Notes under the pieces: generated by a model
Told to the model about the DNA's origin: nothing
Databases searched by the model: none
Seen by the model: only the letters and a program-made list of their open reading frames with translations
Part shown: positions 46,121-55,423 of the stretch, one piece after another
How the letters are laid out: each line of letters starts with the position of its first letter
Position numbering within the stretch: the stretch's first letter is position 1
Program-made: the position numbers and the translations under genes
Assembly (NCBI RefSeq): GCF_018860345.1
Contig: NZ_JAHKPJ010000004.1
Location: forward strand, 174,536-238,535
Source of the DNA: Psychrosphaera sp. F3M07
Lineage (GTDB): Bacteria; Pseudomonadota; Gammaproteobacteria; Enterobacterales; Alteromonadaceae
Length of the DNA stretch: 64,000 nucleotides
Direction of reading: 5' to 3'

Positions 46121-47350
46121 ATGAACTCAAGTGCAAAGGCCAACGACCGTAATTTAATAGTCGGTTTAGATGTAGGTACTTCTAAAGTAACTGCTGTGGT
46201 TGGTGAAATTACCCCAGATCAACAGATAAGTATTGTTGGTGTTGGACATCATGTTAGTCATGGTATGGATAAAGGCGGAGTTAATGACTTAAATTTAGTT
46301 ATTGGCTCTGTACAACGCGCTATTAATGAAGCTGAGTTAATGGCCGATTGCCGTATATCTTCGGTTTATTTAGCGATAAGTGGCAAACACATATCGTGTC
46401 AAAACGAAAGTGGCATGGTGCCAATTAATGACTCAGAAGTAACATCGGAAGATGTTGAGAACGTTATACACGCAGCAAAAGCGGTACCTATGGCAGCAGA
46501 ACGAAAAATGTTGCATGTATTACCGCAAGAGTTTTCTGTCGACATGCAAGAAGGGATCAAGAGCCCTGTTGGTATGTCGGGTGTAAGAATGGAAGCAAAA
46601 GTTCATATCATTACTTGTGCCAATGACATGGCAAAAAACATAGTAAAATGTGTTGAGCGATGTGAATTAAAAGAAGACCAGTTGATTTTTAGTGCATTAG
46701 CCTCAAGTTATTCTGTTCTAACTGATGATGAAAGAGAATTAGGTGTATGTGTTGTTGATATGGGTGGTGGTACGTTAGATATCGCTATTTATGCTAATGG
46801 TGCAATTAGACATTCTGCGGTTCTGCCTATTGCGGGTAATCAGGTAACCAATGATATAGCTAAAATTTTCCGCACCCCAATTAGTCATGCAGAAGATATT
46901 AAAGTTAAATACGGCGCGGCTTATCGAAATTTAGCCAGTGCTGAAGAAAGTATAGAAGTTCCTAGTGTTGGTGGTCGCCCTGCAAGAACGATGTCTCGAC
47001 ATACGTTAGCAGAAGTAATAGAGCCTAGATACCAGGAAATATTTGAATTGATTTTGGATGAAATTCGAAAGTCAGGCTTGGAAGATCAAATAGCTGCGGG
47101 CATAGTTTTAACAGGTGGAACGTCGAAAATGAAAGGCGCTGTTGAATATGCTGAGCAAGTTTTCCAAATGCCTGTACGAATTGGTACACCTGTGGGTGTC
47201 AAAGGACTAACAGAATATGTACAAGATCCTAGTTATGCTACAGCTGTAGGTTTGTTGCTATATGGAATGGAAAAACAACAATCTAACGACGAAGAAAAAG
47301 AACAAAGTTGGTGGCATAGAGTAGCTAGTTGGTTCAAAGGCGAATTTTAA
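46121..47350 (+). CDS. ftsA: Cell division protein FtsA
   Basis: 409 aa actin-like ATPase. Motifs: IVGLDVGTSKVTAVVGE (phosphate 1), SHA domain near 85-165, CVVDMGGGTLDIAIY (phosphate 2), and IVLTGGTSKMKG (adenosine). A C-terminal amphipathic membrane-targeting helix is visible (SWWHRVASWFKGEF). It anchors FtsZ to the membrane and recruits late divisome proteins. Lies 43 bp after ftsQ. Confidence 0.96.
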   Translation: MNSSAKANDRNLIVGLDVGTSKVTAVVGEITPDQQISIVGVGHHVSHGMDKGGVNDLNLVIGSVQRAINEAELMADCRISSVYLAISGKHISCQNESGMVPINDSEVTSEDVENVIHAAKAVPMAAERKMLHVLPQEFSVDMQEGIKSPVGMSGVRMEAKVHIITCANDMAKNIVKCVERCELKEDQLIFSALASSYSVLTDDERELGVCVVDMGGGTLDIAIYANGAIRHSAVLPIAGNQVTNDIAKIFRTPISHAEDIKVKYGAAYRNLASAEESIEVPSVGGRPARTMSRHTLAEVIEPRYQEIFELILDEIRKSGLEDQIAAGIVLTGGTSKMKGAVEYAEQVFQMPVRIGTPVGVKGLTEYVQDPSYATAVGLLLYGMEKQQSNDEEKEQSWWHRVASWFKGEF

Positions 47351-47375
47351 AGAATTTTAGACGGAGAGTGTGACG

Positions 47376-48530
47376 ATGATTGAGTTAATGGATAATCATA
47401 ACGAAGAAGCGGTCATTAAAGTATTTGGTGTAGGCGGCGGCGGCGGTAATGCTATTGATCATATGGTTAAAGCATCTATCGAAGGCGTTGATTTTGTTGC
47501 AGCGAATACAGATGCACAGGCATTACGTAACTCTGCTGCAGGCCTAACATTACAATTAGGAACCGCAGTGACTAAAGGGTTAGGCGCTGGCGCAAATCCT
47601 GATATTGGGCGTCAATCTGCGCTTGAAGATAGAGACAATATTGCAGCATCTATGGAAGGTGCGGATATGATTTTTATCGCAGCAGGCATGGGTGGCGGTA
47701 CCGGTACTGGCGCTGCACCAGTTGTTGCTGAAATAGCAAAAGAACTCGGTATATTAACGGTTGCCGTAGTAACTAAACCGTTTGGTTTTGAAGGTAAAAA
47801 ACGTTTAGGTTTTGCTGAACATGGTATTGAAGAATTAGCTCGTAGTGTTGACTCTTTGATCACAATTCCAAACGACAAATTATTAAAAGTACTAGGTCCT
47901 AAAACAAGCCTGTTAGATGCGTTTAAAGAAGCAAATAATGTTCTTCTTGGCGCTGTTCAAGGTATTGCTGAACTAATTACTCGTCCAGGTTTAATTAACG
48001 TGGATTTCGCCGACGTACGAACGGTAATGTCTGAAATGGGCACTGCTATGATGGGAACTGGTTCCTCATCTGGTGCAGACAGAGCGCAAGAAGCTGCTGA
48101 AGCGGCAATATCTTCTCCTTTATTGGAAGATATTGACTTAGCGGGTGCCAAAGGTATTCTGGTTAATATTACAGCAGGCTTAGACATTAGCATTGAAGAG
48201 TTTGAAACAGTTGGTAACACTGTAAAAGCCTTTGCATCTGAAAATGCAACGGTTGTTGTTGGTGCCGTTATTGATATGGAAATGCAAGATGAGCTAAGAG
48301 TGACGGTTGTTGCTACTGGCATCGGCGGTGATAAACGTGCTGATATCTCTTTAGTTCCAGCAGCACCAATTGCAGCGACAGGGACATCTGGAATGTCATC
48401 TCAACCAAGTGCGATGCAACAGCCTAAGCCTATGCAAGAGCAACAAGCTTTGATTGAGCCTGAAGAGAAAAAAGCGGAAGAAGAAAACTATTTCGATATC
48501 CCAGCTTTCTTGCGTAAACAAGCTGATTAA
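47376..48530 (+). CDS. ftsZ: Cell division GTPase FtsZ
   Basis: 384 aa from the ATG at 47376, 9 nt after GGAG; an in-frame GTG at 47370 is too close to that site. Motifs: [35 protein letters not shown] (tubulin signature), and [12 protein letters not shown] disordered Gln/Pro/Met-rich linker leads to the C-terminal peptide [11 protein letters not shown] that binds FtsA. Forms the Z-ring. Confidence 0.97.
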   Translation: MIELMDNHNEEAVIKVFGVGGGGGNAIDHMVKASIEGVDFVAANTDAQALRNSAAGLTLQLGTAVTKGLGAGANPDIGRQSALEDRDNIAASMEGADMIFIAAGMGGGTGTGAAPVVAEIAKELGILTVAVVTKPFGFEGKKRLGFAEHGIEELARSVDSLITIPNDKLLKVLGPKTSLLDAFKEANNVLLGAVQGIAELITRPGLINVDFADVRTVMSEMGTAMMGTGSSSGADRAQEAAEAAISSPLLEDIDLAGAKGILVNITAGLDISIEEFETVGNTVKAFASENATVVVGAVIDMEMQDELRVTVVATGIGGDKRADISLVPAAPIAATGTSGMSSQPSAMQQPKPMQEQQALIEPEEKKAEEENYFDIPAFLRKQAD

Positions 48531-48541
48531 ATATTAAACTA

Positions 48542-48570
48542 TTGTAAAGTGGTAGGATTACCTGTATAAT
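48542..48570 (+). promoter_or_regulatory. lpxC: Putative lpxC promoter
   Basis: A TTGTAA -35 at 48542-48547 and a perfect TATAAT -10 at 48565-48570 are separated by 17 bp, about 50 bp upstream of the lpxC ATG. An overlapping GGATTA / TAATCC hairpin followed by a T-rich stretch may also attenuate read-through from ftsZ. Confidence 0.65.
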
Positions 48571-48620
48571 CCTTCAACTTTTTTAACGCTCAAAATATTT
48601 AGTGGGAATAAGATAAATTA

Positions 48621-49532
48621 ATGATTAGACAACGTACTATCAAATCTTCAGTTACTACAACTGGAATTGGTTTACATAAAGGTGAAAAGGTTACTTTGAC
48701 CTTACGTCCTGCTGCGGATAATACAGGTATTGTATTTTTACGTACGGACTTGTCTCCTGTTGCAGAGTTTTTGACTACGCCAGAATTAGTTGGTGATACT
48801 CAAATGTGCACGTGTTTAATTAATGATCAAAATCAACGTTTGTCTACTACTGAACATTTAATGGCTGCGATTGCGAGCTTATCAATTGATAATCTAATTG
48901 TTGAAGTTGATTCTGCAGAGATCCCAATCATGGACGGTAGTTCACTGCCATTTATCTTCTTGTTACAAGAAGCAGAAGTGGTTGAGCAAAAGTCATTGCG
49001 TCGTTATATTAAAATCACTAAACCAGTTCGTGTAGAAATTGATGATAAATGGGCAGAGCTAAGACCATATGATGGTTTTAAAATTGATTTTCAAATTGAA
49101 TTTGATCATCCAATTATCTCTAAATCAGCGCAGCGTATTATTGTAGATATTACTGCTGAATCATTTTTAAAAGAAGTGAGCAGAGCGAGAACGTTCGGTT
49201 TTATGCGTGATATTGAATATTTAAGAAATAACAATTTAGCGTTAGGTGGCAACATGGATAACGCGATTGTTTTGGACGAATATCGTGTATTAAATCCAGA
49301 CGGTTTACGTTATGACGATGAGTTTGTTAAACATAAAATTTTAGATGCAGTTGGTGACTTGTACATGACAGGTAAACCTTTATTAGCTGAGTTTGTTGCA
49401 TTTAAATCTGGCCATGACCTAAACAATAAAGTGTTGGTTGAACTGATGAAAAATCAGGATTGTTGGGAATATGTAACCTTTGAAAATGAAACTCCTGAGT
49501 TAGTAAGTCAAAGCTTACCGCAACTTGCATAA
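48621..49532 (+). CDS. lpxC: UDP-3-O-acyl-N-acetylglucosamine deacetylase
   Basis: 303 aa, the normal LpxC length. Motifs: [11 protein letters not shown], the zinc ligand in [27 protein letters not shown], and [13 protein letters not shown] plus KSGHDLNN with the remaining zinc and catalytic residues. Commits UDP-GlcNAc to lipid A synthesis. Last gene of the dcw block; unlike in E. coli no secM/secA follows. Confidence 0.97.
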   Translation: MIRQRTIKSSVTTTGIGLHKGEKVTLTLRPAADNTGIVFLRTDLSPVAEFLTTPELVGDTQMCTCLINDQNQRLSTTEHLMAAIASLSIDNLIVEVDSAEIPIMDGSSLPFIFLLQEAEVVEQKSLRRYIKITKPVRVEIDDKWAELRPYDGFKIDFQIEFDHPIISKSAQRIIVDITAESFLKEVSRARTFGFMRDIEYLRNNNLALGGNMDNAIVLDEYRVLNPDGLRYDDEFVKHKILDAVGDLYMTGKPLLAEFVAFKSGHDLNNKVLVELMKNQDCWEYVTFENETPELVSQSLPQLA

Positions 49533-49547
49533 TCACTTTACTGATTT

Positions 49548-49574
49548 AAAAAAAGCGCGTTTAGCGCTTTTTTT
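49548..49574 (+). terminator. Rho-independent terminator after lpxC
   Basis: The stem AAAAAAAGCGC / GCGCTTTTTTT with loop GTTTA has a long T-run, 15 bp after the lpxC stop. It ends the dcw transcript. Confidence 0.92.
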
Positions 49575-49865
49575 GTGCCTGTCTATTTAATCCACCTTCA
49601 TTAAGATGCTCATTCTGACTGACGTTGTACAGTAATTTAGTCACAAATACAGAGGCTGGACGTCTCTCGCACAAAGTGTAAAGACTATGATGCAGTCATG
49701 GTTTTATTGTAAACATTAGTTGCCTTTATTTACTGTTAAACATTAAGCGTTGTAATTAGCGAATATTAGAAACTGTTTGCTATATTGCAGCCACAAAATA
49801 GAAGTTAGTTTAGGCCGTTTATAACCTTGATTATTAATAATCATAGCGTTTATTAAACATGAAAC

Positions 49866-49885
49866 ACTATGAGCAGATTCATAGT
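49866..49885. promoter_or_regulatory. Palindrome upstream of hpd
   Basis: ACTATGA-GCAGAT-TCATAGT is a perfect 7-6-7 inverted repeat 43 bp before the hpd start. A near copy lies about 180 bp upstream. The binding protein is unknown. Confidence 0.45.
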
Positions 49886-49928
49886 AATGTCCTAAACTGG
49901 CTCATAGAAGTTTAATGAGGAATATAAA

Positions 49929-51011
49929 GTGGCTGATTTATTTGAAAACCCAATGGGTTTAGACGGATTCGAGTTTGTAGAATTTTGCGCTCCAGAGAAA
50001 GGGATCCTAGAACCTATCTTTACTGCAATGGGCTTTAGTAAAGTTGCTGATCATAAATCAAAAGATGTTCAACTTTGGCGACAAGGTGATATCAGCTTTA
50101 TCTGTAACTATGAAAAAGGCAGCCACGCAGATTATTATGCACAAGAACACGGTCCATCCGCTTGTGGTTTAGCTTTCAGAGTTAAAGACGCACAATTTGC
50201 TTACTCAGAAGTATTAAAAAAAGGCGCTCAGCCAGTCCATATTGAAACAGGACCGATGGAGTTACGCTTACCAGCTATTAAAGGTATTGGTGGAGCTACG
50301 TTATATTTAATCGACCGTTATAAAGATACCAATACTATTTACGACATCGATTTTATTTGGGTTGAAGGCGCAGACCGTAATCCAGAAGGTTGTGGTTTCC
50401 ATACACTGGATCACTTAACGCATAATGTTTACCGTGGCCGTATGGATTATTGGGCATCTTATTATGAAGACCTATTTAACTTCCGTGAAATTCGTTATTT
50501 TGATATTAAAGGTGAATACACTGGGTTGTTATCAAAAGCGATGAGCGCACCAGACGGAAAAATTCGCATTCCTCTTAATGAAGAAGCCGCAGGTGGTGGT
50601 GGTCAAATTGAAGAATTTTTAATGCAGTATAATGGTGAAGGAATTCAGCATATTGCATTTTCTTGTGACGACTTAATATCTTGTTGGGATCGTTTGAAGA
50701 AGTCGGGTGTTAAGTTTATGACAGCGCCTCCTGCGACCTATTACGAAATGCTAGATGAACGTTTACCAGGTCATGGTGAACCTGTTGATGAGTTACAGGC
50801 GCGTGGTATTTTATTAGACGGCACAACAGGCGGTGATCAACCACCTCGATTATTATTACAAATATTCTCTGAAGCTTCTTTAGGTCCAGTTTTCTTTGAA
50901 TTTATTCAACGTAAAGAAGATGATGGTTTTGGTGAAGGTAACTTCAAGGCGTTATTTGAGTCCATTGAACGTGACCAAGTGAATCGTGGCGTTATCGGTG
51001 ACGATAAATAA
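49929..51011 (+). CDS. hpd: 4-hydroxyphenylpyruvate dioxygenase
   Basis: 360 aa with a GTG start at 49929 preceded by GAGGAA. Two VOC-type domains; Fe(II) ligands are visible as His162 ([11 protein letters not shown]), His241 ([11 protein letters not shown]) and Glu324 ([18 protein letters not shown]). Converts 4-hydroxyphenylpyruvate to homogentisate in tyrosine breakdown. First gene of a three-gene operon with a VOC protein and a fumarylacetoacetase-like hydrolase. The usual homogentisate dioxygenase gene is absent from the window. Confidence 0.95.
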   Translation: MADLFENPMGLDGFEFVEFCAPEKGILEPIFTAMGFSKVADHKSKDVQLWRQGDISFICNYEKGSHADYYAQEHGPSACGLAFRVKDAQFAYSEVLKKGAQPVHIETGPMELRLPAIKGIGGATLYLIDRYKDTNTIYDIDFIWVEGADRNPEGCGFHTLDHLTHNVYRGRMDYWASYYEDLFNFREIRYFDIKGEYTGLLSKAMSAPDGKIRIPLNEEAAGGGGQIEEFLMQYNGEGIQHIAFSCDDLISCWDRLKKSGVKFMTAPPATYYEMLDERLPGHGEPVDELQARGILLDGTTGGDQPPRLLLQIFSEASLGPVFFEFIQRKEDDGFGEGNFKALFESIERDQVNRGVIGDDK

Positions 51012-51036
51012 TATTACTAACATGTAGGAAGTAATT

Positions 51037-51582
51037 ATGAAAACTCAAGGCATTCATCACGTCGCTTATCGTTGTATTAATGCGAAAAAAACCATGGAGT
51101 TTTATCGCGACTTACTAAACATGGAATTTATGTTAGCGATTGCTGAGGATAATGTACCTTCAACAGGTGCCCCTGATCCTTACATGCATATCTTCATGGA
51201 CTCTGGTCGTGGTAATGTATTGGCGTTTTTTGAAATTCCTAATTCACCAGAAATGGGACGTGATGTGAATACACCTGAATGGGTTCAACATATCGCGTTT
51301 CAAGTTGATTCTATGGATGATTTATTAGAAGCAAAAGGTAATTTGGAAGCCGCAGGTATTGATGTACTAGGGCCAACTAATCATACTATATTTAAGTCGA
51401 TTTACTTCTTTGATCCAAACGGACATCGTATAGAATTAGCGGCTAATACTGGGAAACCGGGTATGTTAGATGAATTAAAACGTGTTGCCCCTGCTATGTT
51501 AGACGAGTGGGACAAAACTAAAAAAGCACCACAACATGCAGCATGGTTGCACAGTGGTGAAGATTTTCCGGGAAGTAAATAA
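51037..51582 (+). CDS. VOC (glyoxalase/extradiol dioxygenase fold) family protein
   Basis: 181 aa single VOC protein. The N-terminal GIHHVAYRC with FYRDLL, a central WVQHIAFQVDS, and IYFFDPNGHRIELAAN provide the His/His/Glu metal-site pattern. The last 30 residues form an extra tail. It is encoded between hpd and the fumarylacetoacetase-like gene and overlaps the latter by one base, so it probably acts on a tyrosine-pathway intermediate. The reaction is not assigned. Confidence 0.8.
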   Translation: MKTQGIHHVAYRCINAKKTMEFYRDLLNMEFMLAIAEDNVPSTGAPDPYMHIFMDSGRGNVLAFFEIPNSPEMGRDVNTPEWVQHIAFQVDSMDDLLEAKGNLEAAGIDVLGPTNHTIFKSIYFFDPNGHRIELAANTGKPGMLDELKRVAPAMLDEWDKTKKAPQHAAWLHSGEDFPGSK

Positions 51583-52589
51583 TGAAATTAGCAAGTTTAA
51601 AATCAGGCCGTGATGGCAAATTAGTTGTGGTTAATAATGCTCTGACTAAAATGGTTTCTGCCGGTGATATCGCACCGACAATGCAAAGTGCGTTAGACAA
51701 TTGGGAAGCCGTAGAGCCTAAACTTAATGCTTTATTCGCAGACTTAGAAAGTGGTGCAATTGCAGGTGATGTTTTTGACCAAAACGAGTGTGAATCGCCA
51801 TTACCACGCGCTTATCAATGGGCAGATGGCAGTGCTTATGTTAATCACGTTGAACTTGTGCGTAAGGCTCGTAATGCAGAAATGCCTGCTAGCTTCTGGA
51901 CAGATCCATTAATGTACCAAGGTGGTTCAGATAGCTTTTTAGCACCTCGTTCGCCAATTGTTATGCCACAAACTGAAGGTTTTGGTGTGGACTTTGAAGC
52001 GGAAGTTGCTGTTATCACAGGTGACGTACCTATGGGCGTTAGTGCGGAAGATGCACTGAATTACGTTCGTTTAGTGATGATCGTAAACGATGTATCATTA
52101 CGTGGCTTAATCCCAAATGAATTGGGTAAAGGGTTTGGTTTCTTTCAATCTAAACCATCAAGTGCCTTTAGCCCTGTTTGTGCAACGCCAGATCAACTTG
52201 GTGATGCATGGCAAGACGGTAAGTTATCTTTGCCATTAATATCTATTTTAAACGATGACATGTTTGGCAAGCCAGAAGCGGGTGTTGATATGACATTTAA
52301 CTTTGGTCAACTTATCGCTCATGCAGCTAAAACTCGTCCATTATGTGCAGGCACCGTTATAGGTTCTGGCACTGTATCTAACAAGTTAGATGGTGGTGCA
52401 GGTAAACCAGTGAAAGATGGTGGGGTTGGTTACAGCTGTATTGCTGAAATTAGAATGATCGAAACCATCGAAAGTGGTAAACCAACTACTCCATTTATGC
52501 AATTTGGTGACAAGATACAAATCGAAATGTTTGATAAACAAGGTCAATCTTTGTTTGGTCAAATAAATCAAACATTAGAGCAACAGTAA
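51582..52589 (+). CDS. Fumarylacetoacetate hydrolase family protein
   Basis: 335 aa FAH-family hydrolase. Features: the PRAYQWADGSAYVNH segment, FGVDFEAEVAVITGDVP with acidic metal ligands, VNDVSLRGLIP, KPSSAFSPV, and GTVIGSGTVSN. It should cleave fumarylacetoacetate, or a related diketo acid, to fumarate and acetoacetate. Third gene of the hpd operon, coupled to the VOC gene. The family is broad; the operon makes the tyrosine-pathway role likely. Confidence 0.88.
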   Translation: MKLASLKSGRDGKLVVVNNALTKMVSAGDIAPTMQSALDNWEAVEPKLNALFADLESGAIAGDVFDQNECESPLPRAYQWADGSAYVNHVELVRKARNAEMPASFWTDPLMYQGGSDSFLAPRSPIVMPQTEGFGVDFEAEVAVITGDVPMGVSAEDALNYVRLVMIVNDVSLRGLIPNELGKGFGFFQSKPSSAFSPVCATPDQLGDAWQDGKLSLPLISILNDDMFGKPEAGVDMTFNFGQLIAHAAKTRPLCAGTVIGSGTVSNKLDGGAGKPVKDGGVGYSCIAEIRMIETIESGKPTTPFMQFGDKIQIEMFDKQGQSLFGQINQTLEQQ

Positions 52590-52608
52590 ACATAAAGCTG
52601 TAATAGAG

Positions 52609-52635
52609 AAAACCTCATTTAAATGAGGTTTTTTT
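52609..52635 (+). terminator. Rho-independent terminator after the hpd operon
   Basis: The palindrome AAAACCTCATTT / AAATGAGGTTTT is followed by further T residues (seven T in all), about 20 bp after the hydrolase stop. Confidence 0.9.
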
Positions 52636-52715
52636 ATGCCTGAAAATCGGTCTTTTTTTACTTTAAATTAACAGTGTATACTGCCAGTTAATAATTAGCG
52701 TGTTTTGAGTTATCA

Positions 52716-53981
52716 ATGAATATAAGTAATCAACTTGTTTTACCCTGTGGTGCTACCTTACCTAATAGAATATGCAAAGCGGCAATGACAGAAGGCCTTG
52801 CTGATAAATTTGATCAACCTACTGAAGCATTAAATCGTTTATATCAAACATGGTCAGAGGGCGGTGCAGGGTTATTAATCAGTGGTAATATCATGGTTGA
52901 TAGACGTTATTTGGAAAGAGCAGGGAACGTCGTAATAGAACAAGGTAGTAATATCAACTTAATTAAACAATGGACTCAATCCGCTACCTTAAATGGAAAC
53001 CACTTTTGGGCGCAGATATCTCATCCTGGCAGACAGTGCCCGCGTATGGTCAACTTACACCCTGTGTCACCATCAGATGTGCAATTAGATATGATTGGTA
53101 ACTTTGGTAAACCAACGCCTTTATTAGAAACGGAAATTGAGCAGATCATAGAACGTTTTGCGACTACAGCTAGAATTGCGAAGGAAGGCGGTTTTACTGG
53201 CGTGCAAATTCATAGTGCACATGGTTATTTGTTAAGTCAGTTTTTATCTCCTATCACGAACAAACGTACAGATATATGGGGCGGTAGTATTGAAAACCGC
53301 GCTAGATTATTACTCGCTGTGGTTCGGGCTGTTAGAGATGCGGTAGGCCCTGCATTTCCTATTGCGGTGAAACTCAATTCATCTGATTTTCAAAAAGGTG
53401 GTTTTAGTCATGAAGATTCGGTGAAAGTAGCTCGTTGGTTACAAGAAGTAGGAATCGACCTACTTGAAGTGTCTGGTGGTACTTACGAAAAGACCAAGTT
53501 TTTAACCACGGAAGAAGAAGACGATGTCAGAGAATCAACCAAACACAGAGAAGCTTTTTTCTTAGAATATGCCGAAACAATGCGTGAAGCTGTAGGTGAT
53601 TTACCATTAATGGTGACGGGTGGATTTAGAACATTAGAGGTAATGAACGAGGCACTTGAGCAGAATAAAACCGATATGATAGGTTTGGGACGTCCATTTT
53701 GTTTAGTGCCTGATTTCCCAAATAAACTATTAAATAATCAGACAAAATCACTACCAAAACCTGAATCTAAATTAGTATTAGGCAAAGGTAAACTTAGCGG
53801 AAATAGTTCTAATTCATTAATAAGAGCCATCAATACACAAGGTCAGGCTGGTTACTTCTATTATCAGATTTATCGCTTAGCTGCTGGCAAATTACCAAAA
53901 GATAACTTAGGAGTGTTTAGCTCTTTTTATAAACACTTATCTAGAGATTGGTATAAATCCATTGCCAGAAAACTGGCTTAA
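52716..53981 (+). CDS. NADH:flavin oxidoreductase (Old Yellow Enzyme family)
   Basis: 421 aa FMN-dependent TIM-barrel protein. Motifs: LPNRICKAAMTEGLAD at the N-terminus, WAQISHPGRQCPR with active-site His, GFTGVQIHSAHGYLLSQFLSP, NKRTDIWGGSIENRARLL, and MVTGGFRT with GLGRPF. No C-terminal Fe-S/FAD module, so it is not a full 2,4-dienoyl-CoA reductase. Likely reduces an alpha,beta-unsaturated carbonyl; the substrate is unknown. Its stop overlaps the convergent MFS gene stop. Confidence 0.88.
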   Translation: MNISNQLVLPCGATLPNRICKAAMTEGLADKFDQPTEALNRLYQTWSEGGAGLLISGNIMVDRRYLERAGNVVIEQGSNINLIKQWTQSATLNGNHFWAQISHPGRQCPRMVNLHPVSPSDVQLDMIGNFGKPTPLLETEIEQIIERFATTARIAKEGGFTGVQIHSAHGYLLSQFLSPITNKRTDIWGGSIENRARLLLAVVRAVRDAVGPAFPIAVKLNSSDFQKGGFSHEDSVKVARWLQEVGIDLLEVSGGTYEKTKFLTTEEEDDVRESTKHREAFFLEYAETMREAVGDLPLMVTGGFRTLEVMNEALEQNKTDMIGLGRPFCLVPDFPNKLLNNQTKSLPKPESKLVLGKGKLSGNSSNSLIRAINTQGQAGYFYYQIYRLAAGKLPKDNLGVFSSFYKHLSRDWYKSIARKLA

Positions 53982-55207
53982 CAGATCTGTTTTTCTATTA
54001 ACGCCTCAAAATTGGGGCGTTTTGCGTATTGGGTTAACCCATACATAGCGTAAACAATAAAACATAAACCAAAGGTAATACAGAACAATACGCTGCCAGA
54101 CCAAGCCGACAAAATGATCCCACCAATGTAAGGTGCAGATGCAAAACCAATAGAGTAAAAACTAGCAGCACCAAAATACACGCCTTTCATATGTTTTGGC
54201 GCAATTCTGTCGATTTGTATGTTCATGTTTGGAAACAAGATAGTTTCACCTACACTCATTACAAACGTGGCTATTATCCAACCGGCATAAAAATCAATGG
54301 GGTTTAAAGCAAAGCACAATTGAGATAACGCCAAGAAAAACATGCCTAAGTATATTCGCCTGATCAAACTGACATGGGCTAAAAATTTAATAGAAAAAAA
54401 CTGTAAACAAATGATAGTGCACGCATTAGTAAAAATGAGAAAACTGACTAATTCTATGACGTTATTGGTCGATGATTGGGTTAAGTATTGCACTAAGGAT
54501 GAATCTAAATGTGCGTATATAAACATTACTATCATGTTCGCAATCAACAAGAGCAAAAACACATGATCTTGTCGTAATATATGCAAAGTTTGTTTAAGGG
54601 TTACTTTAGTTAAATTTGTTGGCTGGCCGATAAATGTTGAATGCTTAAAGGTGTATTTGAGTACAAGTACTAACACCACGAAAGAAAATGCGGTTAACAA
54701 AAAAGTTTCTTGTTGCGCTGTTACACCAAACCATACTCCCATTAAAGGTCCGATGGCCGCGCCTACATTAATAGCGAAGTATCTTAGTTGGAATGCTAGT
54801 TCACGTAAGTCAGTATTGGGTAATGAGTCTGATATTAGAGCTTTTACCGGAGGTTCCCATATTTCCTTACTGATGGCGCACAACGCCATAAAGAATACAT
54901 AGCTGATTATGTGGTTAGCGAAGGCTATGCCTACGAAGGCAAATATTGAAATTATGCCCGCTGCGAGAATAACATTTTTACGTCCATATCTGTCGGTTAG
55001 AGTCCCTGAGAAAAATCCGGTCACTACTGCTGATATAGCTGCAAGACTCATAAATAAGCCGATTTCCCATGGTGATAACTGAAACTTTTGAAACAGAATT
55101 ATTGCCATAAATGGCCAAACCATAAAAAAAGTACCACGCGCAAAAAAGGCGCCGATAATTAATACCCAAACCACCACTGGAAATTGTTTGGCATTTGATA
55201 TTTTCAT
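53978..55207 (-). CDS. MFS transporter (drug:H+ antiporter-like)
   Basis: 409 aa from the ATG at 55207; an ATG at 55219 or GTG at 55255 would extend it slightly. Twelve hydrophobic segments and the MFS motif A, GTLTDRYGRKN, in the first cytoplasmic loop. It resembles DHA1-type efflux proteins, but substrates cannot be inferred. It converges on the flavin oxidoreductase with a four-base stop overlap. Confidence 0.8.
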   Translation of the reverse strand: MKISNAKQFPVVVWVLIIGAFFARGTFFMVWPFMAIILFQKFQLSPWEIGLFMSLAAISAVVTGFFSGTLTDRYGRKNVILAAGIISIFAFVGIAFANHIISYVFFMALCAISKEIWEPPVKALISDSLPNTDLRELAFQLRYFAINVGAAIGPLMGVWFGVTAQQETFLLTAFSFVVLVLVLKYTFKHSTFIGQPTNLTKVTLKQTLHILRQDHVFLLLLIANMIVMFIYAHLDSSLVQYLTQSSTNNVIELVSFLIFTNACTIICLQFFSIKFLAHVSLIRRIYLGMFFLALSQLCFALNPIDFYAGWIIATFVMSVGETILFPNMNIQIDRIAPKHMKGVYFGAASFYSIGFASAPYIGGIILSAWSGSVLFCITFGLCFIVYAMYGLTQYAKRPNFEALIEKQIC

Positions 55208-55423
55208 GTTCAATCTCATACAGGCTAGAGTAATTACACTATCGTTTTTTTGCACAAATTACAGCCATTTATTGCACGATTTTTGTTATATGAAATAGCA
55301 AATGTTTCCTATTCGAAATGCGGGTTATTTCAACTGAAATTATTCATGGTGTTTTGATTAAATATGGGTAGAATTGCATCCCGATTTTTCTGGTAAATAT
55401 TAAAAATAAATAAAGAGTGCAGA

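Larger units (their letters stand above)
49533..49928. other. Intergenic region between lpxC and hpd
   Basis: 396 bp with no gene. It contains the lpxC terminator and two similar palindromes ahead of hpd: ACTATGA-N5-TCATGGT (49684-49702) and ACTATGA-N6-TCATAGT (49866-49885), which may bind a regulator of the tyrosine-catabolic genes. Confidence 0.45.

Noticed and set aside
49533-49928. TyrR boxes upstream of hpd
   Set aside because: TGTAAA-like and TTTAC-like words occur but not at the N6 spacing required for the consensus.
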